Assembly: GCF_037975245.1 (NCBI RefSeq)
Contig: NC_092583.1
Span: 6,173,264 to 6,237,263 of the forward strand
Source: Apostichopus japonicus
Taxonomy: Eukaryota > Echinodermata > Holothuroidea > Aspidochirotida > Stichopodidae
Length of the DNA stretch: 64,000 nucleotides
Direction: 5' to 3'
Shown here: piece after piece, positions 26,694 to 39,521 of the stretch
Layout: every line of letters starts with the position of its first letter
How positions within the stretch are numbered: the first letter of the stretch is position 1
The notes under the pieces: generated by a model
Databases searched by the model: none
Seen by the model: the letters and a program-made list of their open reading frames with translations, nothing else
Told to the model about the DNA's origin: nothing
Made by a program: the position numbers and the translations under genes

Positions 26694-26786
26694 CTTTAAT
26701 AACAGTTGGTACTTTGTGATACGTTGGACTGGCTTGATGATATAAGCTTGGACTGATAAGGCAAGTTTCTGTTTCTTCTGCAAACC
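26694..26786 (-). CDS. TRIO-like exon 15: DH domain, KPVQRI core
   Basis: This exon has 31 codons, phase 0 to 0. It contains LSVQAYIIKPVQRITKYQLL, the DH conserved region 3 helix that forms the main GTPase-binding surface. It ends LLLK before gtaagg. Its length matches the vertebrate exon block. Confidence 0.96.
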
Positions 26787-26976
26787 CTACAACCACAAGG
26801 AAGAAAGAAGCTTAATTAAACAACAGCAACAAGACTATTCAAATTGAGTATTGAAACCTGTTAATGGATGAAATGCTGTTTCAAATATAACTGGTCACAT
26901 TGGCCAAGAAGGGTGCAATGTTTGTTTTACAGTATAACAATAAAATGCAGTTATTGAAAATAAATGACATACTTAC

Positions 26977-27066
26977 CTCAAAGAATGTGCTAGCATGCTC
27001 AACCAGCAATGTGTTTGAGTCTGGTTTGTTTCTGCAATAACTTACATAAGACTCAAACTTGTCAGC
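26977..27066 (-). CDS. TRIO-like exon 14: DH domain
   Basis: This exon has 30 codons, phase 0 to 0, beginning [20 protein letters not shown] and ending HASTFFE before gtaagt. The YVxYCxNKPDS block is DH conserved sequence in TRIO/Kalirin. Confidence 0.95.
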
Positions 27067-27311
27067 CTGCAAAGGAAGAACACAAACAACTTCTGAAATT
27101 GAAGTTTCATTTTGTCACAGTGTAGGGAAAAATGAGAATAATGAGGTCTAATGATAGCAAGTATAACAATGATTTAGGTCATACCTCCAAAGGCAGGTGA
27201 TGAGGGAAATTAACCATAGTCAGAAATATTACACAGTTGGTCTTTGAACAGGAAGAATCAAACTGACTTAAGGCAACCAGAACTACCATTAGAACACTGA
27301 GTATGACTTAC

Positions 27312-27381
27312 CCATGTAACAAAGCAATGACCAACATTCTCTGGCATGGCCTCATACTTCTCAAGCTCCTTAAGAAAAATG
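27312..27381 (-). CDS. TRIO-like exon 13: DH domain
   Basis: This short exon has 1 base plus 23 codons: the split Asn codon, then [20 protein letters not shown] and VTW. It is bounded by ttttcag and gtaagt. It is almost identical to the vertebrate TRIO DH1 block at this point. Confidence 0.95.
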
Positions 27382-27894
27382 CTGAAAATATAATGCAATG
27401 TTTTCATGTTATTAACTGGCAACTCATAAATGGGATTGTTGCACAAAGACTTCATGTTGGATATCAGACTCTGCAAGTACCAAAATGACAAAATACTTAA
27501 TATCATATATATTAACTTGGTACATGTATGCTTTTTTCTTTGTACCTTTGAGCCTTAACCATATGACACTATAAGGCACATAGACACTACGTCCCATGCC
27601 CAGACAAACATACAACAAGTTTCAAGTCCATGAGGATTACAGTGTAGAAAATGTTTGTTACATACTGTTTTGTTCACACAAATACAAATGCACATACACT
27701 GCACATTAACTACTTTCTAAGCTCCATCCCTATGTCATTTGTCACCCTTTGGTAATGCACAACAACCCACTATGTTTGAGGCCAGTGCTTCAAGTGGTAT
27801 GAGATGGGCAGCAATTATAGAGTCAGTTTTGCACAAATTGTCAATAGAGTACAATATCTCATCAGATAGATAACAAATATCAAAATATACTCAC

Positions 27895-28004
27895 TTTTTA
27901 TGAAAGTCATAGATAACCTCAATGTTTCCAAAGATAATATGTTGTTTGCGCACAATCCCTGGTGGCACTTCTTCAACTGATGCTAACATTTCACACAAGT
28001 AATT
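27895..28004 (-). CDS. TRIO-like exon 12: DH domain
   Basis: This exon has 36 codons plus 2 bases, from [18 protein letters not shown] through [14 protein letters not shown], ending phase 2 before gtgagt. The PPGIV turn and the IFGN-x-x-x-IYDFH helix are standard DH-domain elements of this family. Confidence 0.95.
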
Positions 28005-29447
28005 CTAAAACAGAGAGGAGGAGGATAAAATAAAATACAAATGTACTGATAAATACTCTATATAGCCAACACAACAAACCTTTTATTCATCCATGGTACT
28101 TGCACAAGCTGCTGAAAGCATTCAAATGTAGTCATGGATGCTCAACATTGTTTATACCAGCATCAACACAAAACTACTATGTGCATGTTCAGTAAACAAT
28201 GTTACAGTATTTTGAAGGCCTTTGTAACTACTCAAGACAAATACTACAGCGAATAAATAACAGCAGCAAGAAGCATGCAATTGGCAACACTTCTGAGATA
28301 TGTCTGTATCAGTGCAGATACATAATATAAACTAACTGCAATCCTTCAAACACTGTGTTGATCTGAGTACAATATTCATACATCAGGAACCTTGTAGTTC
28401 AATTTACTTTGCAACATGGTTTGTGCCACATAATTATAATAGGTCACACACCAAGAAAGAACACCATTCCCTGTTGTCTGTGTGTAAAACTAACAGACTA
28501 CAATTGAAATACTGTTGCTCTTCAAAACAATGTACTCTTGCTAGTTATGGAAGCTTGTCAGTAACTTCCATCCAATTTGGAGAGGACCTTGTGCTCAACT
28601 CTGCTTTGAACTGAAATAAACCATAGCAGAATTTACCATTTTCACATTACTCCCATCATCCAATATTCAGCCAGCAAAAATTTGAATGTTGTCACTTACA
28701 GAATGCATCCATTGCTTTGGAAGTAAATCCAAATGCATATTAACTGAGTAAGCGATTCATTCAGACATCCCCTTCAACACTTGCTAAAAGCAAAGAATAA
28801 CCTGGCTGAAGCTTATTCTTGAGAAAATGTTTGACAATTAATATTCCTTTAACATTATTTTCTATTAAAAAACAACCCTCCATCTGCTACAGAGAGACAC
28901 TCCTTGTTTTGACTTATTGATGGACTATACTAGAAGAGGTTATCGAACACTACGATAATCTTTTACCCTTCTTGAGGCCCAACCTAATTATGTTGAGGTT
29001 TGTTATATCAAAGATTTCTCAAATAAACATTCCAAACCTGTTGGAGAGAAATAGCCATGTATTGCAAATTATTTCATATTTTTGCTGTAACATGCTCAAG
29101 ATGACCTCTCACCTATTTTCTGAACTGTTTATTGTGTCAATTCACAAACTGAATTGCTTAAACCTGGATTGATGAAAATTTGTGCAAGTCTCTAGAAGAG
29201 ATGCAAGTTCGAATCAATTTTCTCTTTGGTTGCTAAATATTTCATGTAGCATTTGAGCTTTAATTCCTGCACGCTTTCTTTTACCTCACAATCAACTGAT
29301 GATTGGTCAATATTAAATTAAGCTGTTTAAGGATTGGTTTGAAAAATATCAGACATACAGACAGAACAATAGTCAGATAAATAAAAAGAAACTTTGATGT
29401 GGAATAAGCTTTATTTGCTTTGAACTTTGAACTAATGCAACACTTAC

Positions 29448-29633
29448 TTGGATACAGCACTCCAAATCTCTCACATATGTCTTTTCTGTTTCCAGTAGTT
29501 CTGACATAATGTAATCTCTTTTCCGTGCCGACTTTCGTTTTTCATCACTAAGGCCTTTTGCAGCATCCCTCAGCTTCAGTTCCAAACTTGTATCTGACAT
29601 GCGATTTTCTGACGTAGGTTCCCTAAAGTCATC
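29448..29633 (-). CDS. TRIO-like exon 11: linker and start of DH (RhoGEF) domain
   Basis: This exon has 62 codons, phase 0 to 0, starting DDFREPTSENRMSDTSLEL. After a charged linker (KLRDAAKGLSDEKRKSARKR) comes DH conserved region 1, YIMSELLETEKTYVRDLECC, with the Glu that contacts the GTPase switch in this fold. The donor is gtaagt. Confidence 0.96.
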
Positions 29634-30512
29634 CTATTTTCATAAAGAAAGAAAAAATAAGGCTCAATTCATATTTCCTAATTTTCTGAATAAATTTTAA
29701 CACCGGCATACAGTATAACAACATAACTCATTATTACGGAATAATATCTTTAAACATTTCAGCAGGTAACTCACTGAATAATCAACCAAAAGTGCTTCAT
29801 GATATGCACATGGAAAGTTCTTCTATGTTTATAACTGAAATACAAACAACACCACATGAAAGTAGACAACCAATTTATTCTTGAAAAAGTACAATATCTG
29901 GAAAGGCTTCAACCTACTACATTAATACAGTCTCTACCTGTCAATAAGATGACCTAGCAGTTTGTGTAGTGGCATTGCAAGTTTTGCATAGAAAGATCTA
30001 ACTACTCATTTAATCTAAAAATCTTTATGCCAGTTTTGATTGCAACTGATTGCAGGACTTGTCCACTAGTGCAACAACCCAGAACCCTTTATCTGTTACG
30101 TGCAAATCTCTTGACTATAATTCTTGTCCAGTTTTGTCCACAACTATAAATGTGGCATTGCGGGGTCCCTTGGAAAAGTCGCTGTACTTTGATTTTACTG
30201 CTTGGAACTAATTTTTGATTTACAACTCTTCATTTCTAAAGGTGGGAATCTCTTGGTTTTAAGCCCAAAATTAATATCCCTACTTGTTAGTGTGGGTACT
30301 TCAGAGTATTGTCCATCCCCAGGTCATCTCATTGTTCTTTGAATCTATTGCTCGGAACAAGTTTTATTTAAAAACTCTTAATCTTATAATGTTGGAGCTC
30401 TTGGTATTAGTCCAGGTTTGTACTCCTCCATGCACAGGGAGAAACATACTGCCCTTATCCACTTCTTAAGTTACTTAAGAAGTATTAATGATTGATCTCT
30501 TAAGCTACAAAC

Positions 30513-30695
30513 CTCTTGGTTTAAACCCAGTTTAGATTGCAACTGATTGCGGTACTTATCCATGCGCAGGGAGAAGTCCCTGTACCGTTCATCTACTGCT
30601 GCTACCCAGTTCTTAATACTTGATGCATGAGAATGACCTCTCTCCACTAAACTGTCTGCAAGTTGTCGCAAGAGCTTCACTTTTTCTTTGGTCTC
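30513..30695 (-). CDS. TRIO-like exon 10: end of last spectrin repeat
   Basis: This exon has about 61 codons, from ETKEKVKLLRQLADSLVERG to LQSKLGLNQE. It includes AVDERYRDFSLRMDKYR, the family's YRDFSLRM helix that leads into the DH domain. The acceptor tctccag is good. The proposed donor is gtttgt, a weak GT site, so the 3' edge is the least certain exon boundary, although the frame joins exon 11 correctly. Confidence 0.82.
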
Positions 30696-30846
30696 CTGGA
30701 GAATAAGTCAACACATATCATAAGGTAAAAACACTATTGCAAAAATGAATATAGGAGACAAATCATATTTATAAGTAGCTAAGATATCAAGTTATTTTGT
30801 ACCAACCAAATAAATCAGTATTTCAAAGTGAACTATTTGTGTCTAC

Positions 30847-30969
30847 CTTTGCAGTTCCCTTGAACTCATTGTGTTCTGTGAGTAGATCTGTAGTTTCCTC
30901 CACGTTCTTTCCAAGGTTTGTGTGAGTAGACAGGTAGAACTCACCAGTATCATGAATCCATTCCAAGGC
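30847..30969 (-). CDS. TRIO-like exon 9: spectrin repeat
   Basis: This exon has 41 codons, phase 0 to 0, beginning ALEWIHDTGEFYLSTHTN. That is nearly the canonical ALEWIHDNGEFYLSTHT block of the last spectrin repeat. It ends HNEFKGTAK before gtagac. Confidence 0.96.
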
Positions 30970-31100
30970 CTGTTAAGAAAACAAAAGAGACAAAACAACT
31001 ATGACTGAATCAAAGCCAATTTGGGTGGCCCCTGCAATTGCAAAATGTGAATTTAATTATGTAATAATAATGATATCTTATCAGTGATTAAGTTACATAC

Positions 31101-31216
31101 CTGCCTCGCACTCCTTTCAAACAGTACATACTGTAAACACTGGTCGAGCCTCTTCTTCTTAGTCGTCCAACTTTCCAACACTTTATCTTCTTGCTGAAGG
31201 AGCTCTTCTAATATTT
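31101..31216 (-). CDS. TRIO-like exon 8: spectrin repeat
   Basis: Two bases complete a Lys codon, then 38 codons end in phase 0 before gtatgt. The peptide contains ILEELLQQEDKVLESWTT, KKKRLDQCLQYVLFERSAR. The RRLDQCxQYVxFERSAxQ pattern is highly characteristic of TRIO/Kalirin. Confidence 0.95.
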
Positions 31217-31857
31217 CTGAAATTATCAAGAATAGTTCCAATTAATCCATTGGTTTAGATCTGATTCATCTAGCTTTTGCGGATCTTCATTTCAGATGTT
31301 TACTTTAGTTAATTTAAATACAGGCTGTAACTAGTAGCTGTTGCCACTGATTTTGTTGTTGCTTCAAAGACCATGGCAAGTTTGGTTTAGTAAATTTCCA
31401 GAGTTATCCTGCATGATGTTATAACCAAGGGAGAAGATATTTAATGGTATGACAAGTTTTGAATAGTAGTATAGTGGTCTATTTGGCTAACAGATGATGA
31501 GGTAAAGAATGTCAGCTTTGATGGAAGTTGAAACCAGTTTTTGCTCTCCAAAAACCAAGAAATGCATATTTTGATGTTTGGCTGGTTAATTTGGACACAA
31601 TTTTGGAACAATCTGGAGTATTTATTTTGTTGAGATATTCTTGCAGCTAATTCACAAACACATTGTTTTTTTCTGATATCCTACAAATGTGATATAGATC
31701 AATTCTTTTCCTACGTGAAATGTCTGTAAATGGCAACTTTCTTATCAGCCATTTTTTCAAAGTGGTGGCGGATTATGAGGTTGGCCACAAATAGTTTGAG
31801 GTGTTCTGTGATTGGCTGCTGCAGGGAGTATTGCAGTGACATTAAACAATTACCACA

Positions 31858-32242
31858 TTAATTTAATTTTAATTTTTAGGTTTACAGTCTTTTTCAGGGC
31901 CAAGGCCTTCTCACACGACTTTACAACTTAACCCTGGTCATTGGTAACTTGTCACACCTACACACCAAAGTGTGCACAATTCAATCAATCTCTCCTGGGG
32001 CACCACAGTGCACCATGACCATGTGTCCCCGGGGGACTTCCCATAGGGTGCAGCCACAAACCGGCGCAAACAACTATATTTACAAGTTACCTCGCAAGTC
32101 CCCATTTATACACCTGGGTGAAGAGAGGCAATGGAGATAAAGCGCCTTGCCCAAGGACACAACGTAATGATCTGGCCAGGGCTCGAACCTGTAATCCTTA
32201 GATCACAAGTCCACTGCCTTAACCACTTGACCACAATGCCCT
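31858..32242 (-). mobile_element. tRNA-derived SINE with AAATT tail
   Basis: On the minus strand the head gggcattgtggtcaagtggt contains A box tggtcaagtgg and B box ggttcgagccc at tRNA spacing. It is followed by tgtccttgggcaaggcgctt and a conserved-looking body, common wording in invertebrate SINEs. The tail is aaaattaaaattaaatt near 31860. It lies in the intron after exon 7, on the same strand as the host gene. It is a SINE, not a tRNA gene, because the body extends for some 380 bases. Confidence 0.8.
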
Positions 32243-32298
32243 CACATTGTGTTTAATGCAAACCAAATGAGAGTTATACACCTCTCTACATAACTTAC

Positions 32299-32566
32299 TT
32301 TTGGTATATGCTTCAGGGCCTCTGGGTTGTTCTGCCATTGCACTTAATTGTGGACTTTGTCCATTGCACTTTTTTAGATACTTCATAAAGTTTTCTGTAC
32401 TTCTGCGAGCCATTGTACAGGCTTTCAGAAAGCTCTCTTTCTGGTCTTGATGCCTGTTGATCATCTGCAACATCTCTGTTTCACTAATCGGCTGAGTCTC
32501 TTGACCACCACACCAATCATCCTCCCTGGTGTACTCTCGCTCTAAATCCTCTAACACTGATTGCAC
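32299..32566 (-). CDS. TRIO-like exon 7: spectrin repeat with DWCGG signature
   Basis: This exon has 89 codons plus 1 base, starting VQSVLEDLEREYTREDDWCG and ending phase 1 before gtaagt. The DWCGG motif, then QKESFLKACTMARR and FMKYL, is a strong family signature of TRIO/Kalirin. A tRNA-type SINE begins about 57 bases past its donor. Confidence 0.95.
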
Positions 32567-33242
32567 CTATATCAAAATTAGCAGAGGCAAAATTTTAGTA
32601 TTTGAAAGGCATCATGAGGAAATCCTCAGATGGCAAAACTGACGTACAGCAACGTAGAACATGTGAGAATAAACTTCCTTAATTCTACTATGCAAATTTA
32701 CATTTGAAATCACATCTTGCTATACTTGATCCTGGAGTACATATGACAGTGTCACTACCTGAGTTTGCTATATTCAAACTATCCACATGATAGCTTCAGA
32801 GCCATCTCAAAACAACATGTGGCATGTTGCACTCTTTTCATCATAACAAAATGCTATGGCCAGGTTTATCCAATGATGTCTCTCACATACAAAAATTATT
32901 ACTGAAAATTACAGTTATTCCTGTAAGGTTTTTCTTGGCATATTCCATCCATAGATACTGGTGAAGAATATCTGAACAGTCTTGTGTATGATAGTACCAT
33001 TCCTTTTCACAGATAGACAGACGGACTAGTGTGGCAATAGCTCCTTTGGCGATGCCAATTAACCTAAACATTTGTGAAGCAGGCACTCCAATAAAACAAG
33101 CATAGTCAAATAACAATTTAGTACACTACTTGCACACATCATTCAAATGATCATACATTACACTTGTTTTGCAACAACATTACTCAGGGTTAATCTACAA
33201 CTAGCAACCCTTCACTAGTGACAGAGCCTTTGGTGATCTTAC

Positions 33243-33434
33243 CTGAGATGAAACCTTATAGAAGCTGCAAGCATACTGGAATAATTTTCTTCTGTCCTCT
33301 GACTGCATAATGAGTTGTGACCATCTTGTTTCAATTTCAGTTGTAATATCTTGAATTCGTTGACCTTCAAAATGACTAGACTCAACTAGCTTGTAGCCTT
33401 TGTCATGAAGTCGAATTGCACTTTCTTGAGTTTT
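33243..33434 (-). CDS. TRIO-like exon 6: spectrin repeat
   Basis: This exon has 64 codons, phase 0 to 0, from KTQESAIRLHDKGYKLVES to ACSFYKVSSQ, with acceptor ttttacag and donor gtaaga. The helix ITTEIETRWSQLIMQSEDRR carries the conserved Trp of the next repeat. The ending FYKVSSQ matches the family's FYKTSEQ position. Confidence 0.92.
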
Positions 33435-33682
33435 CTGTAAAATCAGGTAAAAGCATCTTTACAACAAACAATTATTAACTGTTTCATCCCCAGTACCACA
33501 TACAGAAAAGGAAACCATTAAGAGTGTCAAGCACAATGCTAAATATCTTGATACTGTTGATGTTTCTATACTTTATCACTGCAGGTCAATTTAACATAGG
33601 AAGATTCAAGTTTATACAATTGTTACTTTTTGGAAACAATATCAACTGTTCTCTTTGAAAGTATTTAATATGATACACTTAC

Positions 33683-33802
33683 CTCCAGAGCTGTTTCAAA
33701 TTGTTGGTGATCAAGCTGCATTTTTTCAGCTTCATAAAGTGAGTTTGGTATGGCAGGGGCAACTTGCAATATTTTCTCGGAAGTACTGATCCATCCTTGA
33801 AC
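33683..33802 (-). CDS. TRIO-like exon 5: spectrin repeat
   Basis: This exon has 40 codons, phase 0 to 0, from VQGWISTSEKIL to HQQFETALE, bounded by tttccag and gtaagtg. The Trp of helix A (GWI) is present. The S-L-x-E-A-E-x-x-x-x-x-H-x-Q-F pattern matches the corresponding TRIO repeat. Confidence 0.9.
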
Positions 33803-36800
33803 CTGGAAAAGGAATGAAAGATATGGCCATTGCACACTCATGTTAAAAAATGCTTCCATCAACTGCAAAGATATTTACATTCACAATATTTATGTCTTGC
33901 ATTTGTGGACATGTGTGTAATAGTTAGGATTTAAAATATTTTTAGACACCTTCCAAGTGTCTTAACTCCTGAATGTTGCATTTACTGTAAATAGGTGCAT
34001 GTATATTCAATTATATAAAGCCTAAGGACCACTTTCAGTGAGACTGAACATATGTAGCTCACATGTGAAGTATTTGGTTAATTAGACAAGTGGGGGTACT
34101 GTAAATAGCTTAAAGTATGTTTTTAACTGTAAAAGTATTCTGTTCATGTTTAGTTTTATATTTCATCTACAACCCTATGTTGATATTGTGTGGTACTTTA
34201 TAGAATCAAATTGTATTATATATCACCGACGGTAATATTGAAGGCAGAAGCACAGGCTGAGAGGACTGCCCAAGAATTATAATTGTCTGTTGTAACTGTC
34301 AGCTCTATGACTAATGGGTTTAAATGCACCTTTGGTGATCTTACACTTTTCATCCAAACGTGATATGTTGAGCTGGGTCTTTTAGAAATTATTGGTAATC
34401 TGTATTTACATTGTTGGTTAATGAATTTGTGCTTCACCCATTTGTTCATAATCTTAATTATAATTGTTAGCCTTTCATTTAACTGCTATTCAAGAGAGGT
34501 TGCCAATTAGTTTACTATCAAGGGCTATTGTTCTTAAAATGTTAGATAACATTCCCACCCTGTGAATGTGACCAAAACAGTATTTTGTCAGGCTAGGTCA
34601 ATGTTTGTTTCACCTGTGATATTCCCCAGTGTATTCTGTGTGTACAGAATACTGATTTTTATATTGAAGGCTACAGTATGTATGTAGTACTTTTGTAGTT
34701 AGATCTAGTGCTGTAGCCAATTTGTTCATTTATTTTACTTGCTTTGTTTATTTTATACCCCTTGTATATATATTTTATCTTTAAAAGTTGGGTATACAAG
34801 TATTAATTGGACTCATACACTCACTTCTGAGAGGGAGACATGCCCTGTTACTGAGAAAATTATTTACTGTTGTGATCTTTTGGATCAGACAGATATTTCA
34901 AGACTTCGTAATAGACATGTTTGTTGGCCTTGAGTGATTAGACGCTATTCAGTACCCATAGATGCAGATCATTTCTATAGACGCTGGTTGTGTTGTACTA
35001 CCAAGAGAAGGGTCTACTGTGCCCGATGATTATTAGTACACTCTAAAATACGCTGGATCAGAAGAAAGCGCATATGGCCAAGTTTAGTTTTTAATGTTTA
35101 ATTAAGTGTGTACCTGGTTCATAGTCTCGTTACAGACTAAAAGAGAGAACATTGTATTTGACCAGGTTGAAGTCATGGAAATGCTTCTTATGCATATACT
35201 ATGGGACCTATTCCCTTAGAATAAATAATACTTTGCAGCTACACAAACTGAATTTGAACTGTTATTATTTGTGTTTTTTCTTTAATTTGATACATCAAAG
35301 GTAGTTAACCCTAAACCCCCTGATGTTCCTTGATCGTGTGTGTCTTGTGAGTGGTTGTTTAATTTATATTTATATTTATATATAGATATATATATGTTTA
35401 TATGTATATATATATATATATGTATGTATAAAGCTCATCCAAACGTTAATTTTAATTTGATTTTGCTTGCCAGGTTTTGAAAATTTGACCTCAAAACATC
35501 ACGGTTCTTCTATACTGCACTAATCCAGACACCAGACAATAAACTTTAACCACTATGCATTTTTAGTTATAATAGTGTTAACAATGACTTCATATATTTA
35601 CCCCTTAGTGAGCTTATATACCCATTGATCCTGAGAAACACATGAGAGGTCTTGTACCAAATGTATTTGATGGACATATCAAGTATACATTTCATTCAAA
35701 TTTTGTTTTTGAAGTTGTCATGTCTACAAGGTTTCAGACTCAAAGGACCTTGGACCTCCAAAATGACACAATATTACGGTTCTTCCACTCACTACGCTTG
35801 ATCTATACCAGTATGGATTTTAACCTCAATGTACCTTTTGAATTTATAGTCTTAACCAGTCAAGGCATCTCACACAGACATACACATACCATCACCATCC
35901 CAGAAAACCATCTGCCTTCAGCAAGAAATCAGCAAGAAATACCCTCTGTATGCCATTATGTAAATATTAAGCTACTGTTATGGAGTTTTAAGTGATCATT
36001 TACTTCTTGCATACAGCAGCTTAGCAGTGATAACAAAGCAATATGTTAGTTGTAATTCTTATTCGCTAGGTGTGAGAAGTTGCCTCTGTTTGCAAGTCTA
36101 GTTTCCTTGTTTAGATTGCTCTTCAACATAACCGCCGCTATCTCTGCCGTCCTGTCAATGCTGTTACATATAACTCAGGTAAAGTCAATCAGAGCTCATG
36201 TCATATGTCAAATCAGGTCATTTACATACAGTCTAGAGGAAAGTCAATTCCCTTCAAGTACCTCAGTTGGGCAATATGAAGGAGAGTAGAGTTAAGTCAA
36301 TTAAAAATCCTAACGCACACATTGGTGGGTGGTTAGAAGAAAATTTATTTGCTGGGATGATTCTTCTTCCTCACGGTCAGTCATTTTACTATGGAGGGTT
36401 CATAAAAAGAAAAAACAAAATGCATCACTGTTATTTGATGCCAAAGAGAAAGAAAACTAAACCATATCTTAGTTTAAATTTCAACAGATATTTCAGCATC
36501 ATGCTAGCTATCAGGCTTAGGGACAACAGGCACGCTTTTTTTAATGAGAATGTTGCAAGATGTTGGAACATACAGAGTCACAAGTCAAGTCAATTGTGCA
36601 GCTAGTCAAGCTATGAACATAAAGTGACCTGCATCACTCTGAGTCACATTAAATGAGGTTAAAGTCACACTGAAGAGTGAACCAAGTTGATGAGAGAATA
36701 GAACAGAAGATATTTAATTTACAAGAATTCAGCTTCATTCTTTTGTTGCAAACGACTTGACCATTTACACCGGTTTCTCTGAGGATATCAGTCATACAGT

Positions 36801-37447
36801 CTGTGCAGACAAATGGACTGTGCAACCACCATAACACCAAGAGTCCTGTCAACAACACGTTCATCCTGTGTGTTTGTGTCAAAGACAGTACTTACAATAA
36901 TCAACAAAACCACTTTCTAAATTGGCTGTTTTAAAAAATACTGTAAATTTCTTGCACTGGCAGGTAATAATTTTCAAAGATATGTTTTCTTGTTACTTGA
37001 ATTTGGTGAATTTTGATGTGTTTTGCATCAGCATGATGAATTACATCATCTTGGCTAATGAGTTGTCTTTGTTTTTCTTTGTATAATGTACAAATCATCT
37101 ATTCTTTAAATAAATTATGTATCAAAAAAAAAGAGCCTTGAATTTGCAGTACAACTGACAGGAAATATTCAAAGCATATCACACATCAAGAACAGCATTG
37201 TAAAATGATGACGACCCATTTAAAAACATGTCATAGACCACAAACTGTAATTCATTCCTGTAAGTATGAAAGATTTACCCCTTCCCCCACCTACCACCCA
37301 CCCCTCAATAACCCTTGATCTAGAGTTAGGAATATTGTGATCATGGAGATAGTTTTGCCCTTGTTGTGAATTTGTTTGTCCCCAGAATATGCCTTTTAAT
37401 AGTGTTTAAGAATAAAGTGGTTTCTTTTGTTTTAGCATGAATCTCAC
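33803..37447 (-). other. 3.6-kb intron between exons 4 and 5
   Basis: No family-like coding was seen. It includes an AT-dinucleotide-rich patch near 35360-35425. A T-rich block on the plus strand ends in an A-run near 37122-37132, preceded by aataaa, and looks like the 3' end of a retroposed sequence. Plus-strand open frames at 35642-35995 and 36267-36605 do not resemble known proteins. Confidence 0.55.
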
Positions 37448-37648
37448 CTGTTCTGCTTCTTGTTCAAACTGTCTAAGATCTCTGAATTGCTCCAGGTCTC
37501 TTCTTCTGATCTCTGCAACATCTTCTAGTTCAAGATACCCATCTCTGACATCATCCATCAAGACACTAACACGTGTGCTTGGAGATGGCTGATCATCAGC
37601 GATCAGATTCAGTGTTGAGTTATCCAGCAATTGAAGGAGATCTCGACC
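37448..37648 (-). CDS. TRIO-like exon 4: spectrin repeat
   Basis: This exon has 67 codons, phase 0 to 0. It begins GRDLLQLLDNSTLN and ends DLRQFEQEAEQ before gtgaga. A loop carrying DDQPSPSTRVSVL precedes the helix LMDDVRDGYLELEDVAEIRR. In the spectrin repeats of TRIO/Kalirin this is the join between two repeats. The acceptor is an A/T-rich tract ending atatttag. Confidence 0.88.
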
Positions 37649-39377
37649 CTAAATATTTTATAATGGGGGAAAATATGGGGGGAAAAGCATTTACCAAGAT
37701 AATGGCCACAGTGTTGTACATTTCAATTTATACACATATACATTCATTCTACCAATTACAGTAACTTAACAGTTCTTGTGAATGTTTCTGGTACATATGT
37801 TTCATTTCAATATTTCCTAATTTCCATTCTTCCCAAATTTCCCATTGCAGTGGCCTTATGTACAAACAATAATGACAATTTATTTGAATAGCAGTAATCT
37901 ATAATTCATATTTCTTATCTTATCTTATAAGTAATCAGCCATGCAAAAGGTTGTCTGTAGCAAAGCCGATTAGCTAGCTAAGCTGATGAAAGTACAGTAC
38001 ATTGAAGTAACAGTGCAAATAAATCAGTAATAATTAATCCCAAGTAACTACAATCTGACTTACCCAAAATAACCATGATTACTGTGTAAGTTAGTAAGTA
38101 AACAGCCATATGTATATCACTTAACACACCCAAACATTGTACAAAGGGCAGCTACAGTAAAGTACCAGCAAAATGTAGGGTTTGACGACAAATGAACATC
38201 TAACAATAAACAAGAAACAGATGAACACAAATCCTTGATTTCATTTACATGTTATTGAACATCATTGAAATTCATGGTAGACAATTGATGAGACATTGTT
38301 CATTAAAGGCAGCTGCTTTTAAGATTTTGTTTGAGCAAGTATCCACTTCACACTGTAAGGCTTCATTGAGCAAATTGTTCATGAGTTGCTTCTCTTTAAA
38401 TGGCTAAGCATGTCTTCAACACTCATAACCTTCAGTGGCTAAGTCATCAAAGTTCCCCAGTAAAATACCTACCAAAAGCACACAAAACGAAAAGGGCTGT
38501 GATCGCATTATAATGATATTAACAAACCCAACCGAAGTGCTTCTTTAGAAGGTGTTACAATGTTGAATGCAACATGAATAATGGGAAGGGTGCTATACCA
38601 TCCACCAAACATATGGAAATAATAATTCCTGAGCTGCTCACATGGCCTATCATTACAAAGAGACATAAACCAAACTTACAGTTACTCCCTGTCATCTCTA
38701 GGGGAAGTAGCATTTAATGGATTTCACACAAAAGGTTCTAAGAACCTCCACTGACTTCCACCATGCATACCTTTACCTCTAAAGCCCACATTCAACCCAA
38801 CATTGCCTGACACTGACAATTTCACTTTCACCAGACAGCTACTGAGTCAATAAATCAATTTGAATAGGTTGACAGGATAGTTAACAATATTCAACATGCT
38901 AGTTGCTGCAGCTGTTGAGTTGAAACAACATTACAGAACTTCTCATTCCTCCTCTGAAAGAAGTAGGGCCTTGAAATAATTCTACATTAAGCAAATTCCC
39001 AGAAATGGAAACAACGTCTTGATATACTTGCTCACCTGCATAGTGTATATGAAATCTATCCCTACCATATGCATTCCTGTATCTTATACCTCACAACTTG
39101 CTCATTCAATCAGGGGTGGCTATTGATAAGAATGCTTTCAGAGAAAGAAAAGAAATTAAACCCCAAAAGCTTTTTGTTAATTTTTTTGTAATTACTTGGA
39201 ATTGATTTGGATTTGCTGCTTCTACAAATAAGCCAATGTCAATGGTTTCCATAGCTAATGGACATTGAACAGTCAACATGTTGTCATCTATCTGCCAACT
39301 GCATGTTTTCAGGCATCATTATATGTAAGGAGACTTGTACAAGAGCAATACCTTCTCTGCTTTGATAGAATGCTTAC

Positions 39378-39521
39378 CTTTTGTATTACTTGCACTGTTC
39401 TGTCCTGTATACTATCAAACATTTCCATATGTTCTTTTAGTAAAATGTCTGCTGTATCCAAGTCTAATTCAAAGTTGCTGCCTCTCATTTGATCTGTCCA
39501 CAGAGGTAATTGGGAGGAGAG
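39378..39521 (-). CDS. TRIO-like exon 3: spectrin repeat
   Basis: This exon has 48 codons, phase 0 to 0. It begins LSSQLPLWTDQMRG after attccag and ends near RTVQVIQK before gtaagc. It contains a heptad-like helical segment (DILLKEHMEMFDSIQDR), as expected for the middle of a spectrin repeat. It directly continues exon 2. Confidence 0.88.

Larger units (their letters stand above)
27382..30512 (-). other. Introns between exons 10 and 13
   Basis: Apart from exons 11 and 12 this stretch is AT-rich intron. I found no repeat, RNA gene or additional exon that could be supported. Confidence 0.5.

Noticed and set aside
32165-32242. Functional tRNA gene on the minus strand
   Set aside because: It has A and B boxes but continues into a 380-base SINE body with an A/T-rich tail. 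The other two tRNA-like heads (17032, 21358) are degenerate.
34630-34660. Hairpin cagtgtattctg...cagaatactg as a microRNA
   Set aside because: The stem is only about 11 bp with a tiny loop, too short for a pre-miRNA.
35642-35995. 117-codon plus-strand open frame
   Set aside because: No family resemblance, and it lies in an intron of the TRIO-like gene on the opposite strand.
36267-36605. 112-codon plus-strand open frame
   Set aside because: No recognisable motif. It lies in a possible retroposed block ending in an A-run.
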